Origin: Ruegeria sp. HKCCA6707
Lineage (GTDB): Bacteria; Pseudomonadota; Alphaproteobacteria; Rhodobacterales; Rhodobacteraceae
Length of the DNA stretch: 64,000 bases
Assembly (NCBI RefSeq): GCF_013033515.1
Contig: NZ_WQEG01000013.1
Span: 1 to 64,000, forward strand
Reading direction: 5' to 3'
Positions 62,057 through 64,000 of the stretch are shown piece by piece. The position numbers were made by a program, and so were the translations under genes. The notes under the pieces are model-generated. The model saw nothing but the letters and a program-made list of their open reading frames with translations. It ran no database searches and had not been told where the DNA came from. Each line of letters opens with the position of its first letter. Position 1 is the first letter of the stretch.

Positions 62057-63205
62057 TCAGCGGTCTTTCGGGAAGGTTTCGGGCAGAAGTTCGGGGCGCG
62101 CGCAGGTGCTGGCAACATCGACAAACCGGGCCTCACGTGCAGAGGTCAGCATGGCCTCCATCGCCTCGGTCACGTGATAAGCCAGCGCGCCGCTGGCGCG
62201 CGGGCTGCGGCCATTGGCGACGGCGTCCGCCATTTCCAACAAGCCAACGCCACGCGCATCGTAGTTGAAGCCATGGGTGTTCTCTGCCACGCACCACTTT
62301 GCCGGCGCGTCAGGTCGGGGCCGTTTGGTCCAACGCGCCTCGGCTCGCGTACGATACCAGACCGGCCCTTGAAAGATATTGGCCCCATCGCCGGGGTCGG
62401 GATCGGGAATGCATATGGTGCCGTCCTCGCCATAGATCTCGAACCGCGGCGTTTCGCTTTCCCAGACATCGAAGCTGACCATCATTTCGCCCAGAACGCC
62501 ATTTGCGAAGGCGATAAGGTTCAGGCTGTGGGTATCTTCCTCGACCGGCATCATCTCGCCATTGCGCGGCCCATTCTCGATCATCCGCTCTGCAAAGGTT
62601 TTCTTCCCCATCGCCGCTACTTGTCGAATTGGACCCAAAAGGAACACCATCGCCGTCAGGTAGTAGGGACCCAGATCAAGAAGCGGACCGCCACCTTTGG
62701 CGTAGTAGAAGTCTGGGTTTGGATGATGGCGTTCGACACCGTGTGTGGGCACGAAGGCGGCGACACCGGTCGGCGCGCCGATCACGCCCTTGTCGAGCAG
62801 TTTGCGCACCGTCTGCCAGCGCCCGCCCAGAAACGTATCTGGCGCATTGCCGACGGTCAGGCCCTTGTCTCGCGCCAACTCCAACGCGCGACGTCCATTC
62901 GCAAGATCCGTGACGAAAGGTTTCTCCGAATAGACATGTTTGCCCGCCTCAAGCGCGGCGATGCTGATGTCGGCATGAGCCGCCGGAATGGTCAGGTTGA
63001 GGATCGCGTCGATCTCGGGATCGGCGATGATCGCGGCCGGTTCCTTTGCGCAGGGCACGTCGAATTCTGCCGCCTTCGCGCGGCTTTCGTCCATGTTCAG
63101 CGAACCACAGGCAACAATTTCCAGCCCGTCAAACACGGCACAGTTCCTGAGATAAACATCACTGATCCGCCCGGTGCCGATCAAACCGACACGAAAACTA
63201 TTCAT
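62057..63205 (-). CDS. Gfo/Idh/MocA family oxidoreductase
   Basis: The 382-residue protein starts MNSFRVGLIGTGRISDVYLR (Rossmann GxGxxS-type loop), with the lysine motif YSEKPFV and the C-terminal domain that includes YYAKGGGPLLDLGPYY. It is a second NAD(P)-dependent sugar-type dehydrogenase in the operon, with an active-site EKP motif of the usual kind. The start at 63205 is set by the Rossmann strand; the frame extension to 63247 is discounted. The xylose-isomerase-like gene ends nine bases before this start. Confidence 0.88.
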   Translation of the reverse strand: MNSFRVGLIGTGRISDVYLRNCAVFDGLEIVACGSLNMDESRAKAAEFDVPCAKEPAAIIADPEIDAILNLTIPAAHADISIAALEAGKHVYSEKPFVTDLANGRRALELARDKGLTVGNAPDTFLGGRWQTVRKLLDKGVIGAPTGVAAFVPTHGVERHHPNPDFYYAKGGGPLLDLGPYYLTAMVFLLGPIRQVAAMGKKTFAERMIENGPRNGEMMPVEEDTHSLNLIAFANGVLGEMMVSFDVWESETPRFEIYGEDGTICIPDPDPGDGANIFQGPVWYRTRAEARWTKRPRPDAPAKWCVAENTHGFNYDARGVGLLEMADAVANGRSPRASGALAYHVTEAMEAMLTSAREARFVDVASTCARPELLPETFPKDR

Positions 63206-63213
63206 ACCGTCAC

Positions 63214-64000
63214 TCACCCGAAGATCTCTTTGAACAGGCCGATACACTGCCGAAACCCGTTCTCGAAATTGCCATTGCCAGGGTGGTAGACGCTTTCAAA
63301 GCTGATGACGCCATCATATCCATCCGCACGCAGGGCCTCTGCGATCGGGCGAAACTGATCGGCAAGCTGTCCCTTGCCCAATTCGCGCACCTCGAGCGTG
63401 GCCCGGGGCGTGTCGACCTGCACGTCCTTGATGTGAACGTGGCCGAGATACCCATCACGGACCTCATGATAGCCGTCCGGATAGGCGCGTTCGTGGCACC
63501 AGCAATTATTGGCCGGATCCCAAAGCACCTTGAGTACGTCTTTGGCGTCAAGTTCGTCTATCAGACGGCGCGCGGTGTAGTTTGAATTCACCATCGTGCC
63601 GTTACCGGTTTCAACGACCAGCGTCACGCCTTCCGCGCGGGCCAGATCACAGGCTGGCGCGATCAGCGGGGGCATCGTGTCCCACGCGCCATGCGCCACA
63701 TTCCACTTCTCGGCGCCGCCCTTGCCCCAGAGTATCTGTTCCTTCTTCTGGGTCATAATCCGCACCAGCGGTGAGCCGACGATATGCGCCATCTCGATCA
63801 CCCGCTTCAGAGCGTCCATGTGTTTGATGTGAAGTGCGTCGCCTGGGCGGTTCGCGGTTGTCATGCCCGCAAAGATATGGCGCGACAAGCAAGAGACCGG
63901 CTTGCCCCTGTCCCTCAGCAGCTTGTCGATTTCGGCGATTTCGCTCGCCGAATGGTCGCCAACCTCATGTTCGCCCACGAACTGAAGTTCGGCATATTCC
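63214..64000 (-). CDS. Xylose-isomerase-like TIM-barrel protein (partial, runs off right edge)
   Basis: The frame is open to the window end (upstream codons read EYAELQFV before GEHEVGDHS), so the N-terminus is missing. The 262 residues seen belong to the sugar phosphate isomerase/epimerase (AP endonuclease 2-like) TIM-barrel family: metal residues in VVETGNG, LWDPANN, GHVHIKD and SFESVYHPG. It isomerises or epimerises a sugar or keto-sugar substrate (as IolE/IolI-type enzymes do), probably feeding the two dehydrogenases downstream. Confidence 0.87.
   Translation of the reverse strand, partial: EYAELQFVGEHEVGDHSASEIAEIDKLLRDRGKPVSCLSRHIFAGMTTANRPGDALHIKHMDALKRVIEMAHIVGSPLVRIMTQKKEQILWGKGGAEKWNVAHGAWDTMPPLIAPACDLARAEGVTLVVETGNGTMVNSNYTARRLIDELDAKDVLKVLWDPANNCWCHERAYPDGYHEVRDGYLGHVHIKDVQVDTPRATLEVRELGKGQLADQFRPIAEALRADGYDGVISFESVYHPGNGNFENGFRQCIGLFKEIFG

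Noticed and set aside
1-64000. Prophage, plasmid backbone, CRISPR or toxin-antitoxin system
   Set aside because: No integrase, replication, partition, structural phage, repeat-spacer or toxin-antitoxin genes were seen.

Overview
The window reads as a stretch of chromosome (or chromid) from a marine alphaproteobacterium, most likely the Roseobacter group of the Rhodobacterales. The grounds are the gene families (TauABC-like importer, two dimethylglycine-dehydrogenase-like flavoproteins, FeS-type photolyase, imuB-dnaE2 cassette, DUF3604/sulfatase pair, phasin, many class III cyclases), an alphaproteobacterial LexA box and an FnrL-type box. No rRNA, tRNA, CRISPR array, replication gene or intact mobile element was seen. 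All functional calls come from reading motifs and remembered families; no search was run.

Layout. 1-17 kb is a loosely packed accessory region: a DNA methyltransferase end at the left edge, an ankyrin protein, a YHS protein, a cyclase-TPR protein, a divergent sulfatase/DUF3604 pair sharing a palindromic element, a PLD-type lipoprotein, a membrane cyclase, an IS3 remnant, a ferric-reductase-like flavocytochrome with a tiny membrane protein, an MFS relic, an APC permease, then a low-oxygen-looking group (FNR box, cytochrome c, CPA2 antiporter, second FNR-like box, phasin, universal stress protein). 17.7-21 kb holds a flavin-dependent halogenase-like gene and an FeS photolyase. 21-31 kb holds glycerate 2-kinase, a LysR regulator divergent from a TauABC-type ABC importer whose permease carries a cadherin/VCBS-like insertion, a dimethylglycine dehydrogenase-like enzyme and a MATE pump. 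31-37 kb holds an exported unknown protein, a SAM-cyclase-AAA-TPR giant, phosphonoacetaldehyde hydrolase and a cysteine synthase.

37.4-44.8 kb is the most coherent metabolic unit: RpiR regulator, CntA-like Rieske oxygenase and a CMD-family protein on one strand, and divergently a second dimethylglycine dehydrogenase-like flavoprotein, an enolase-superfamily epimerase and a class III aminotransferase. It looks like catabolism of an N-methylated quaternary amine or amino-acid betaine. Demethylation feeding tetrahydrofolate C1 units, with glycine/serine leaving through glycerate 2-kinase, would connect it to the 21-29 kb genes; this link is inference.

44.8-49.6 kb is an SOS mutagenesis operon (imuB-dnaE2) with a LexA box but no adjacent imuA. 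50-57.9 kb is visibly more A/T-rich and relic-like: an FkbM-like protein, two more cyclases, two SDRs (one with a damaged cofactor motif) and a LysE-family fragment. 57.9-64 kb is a minus-strand cluster of a PanB-like protein, a fatty acid desaturase, a truncated and two intact Gfo/Idh/MocA oxidoreductases, an uncharacterised protein packed between them, and a xylose-isomerase-like TIM barrel that runs off the right edge. Five class III nucleotidyl cyclases with five different accessory architectures lie in this 64 kb.
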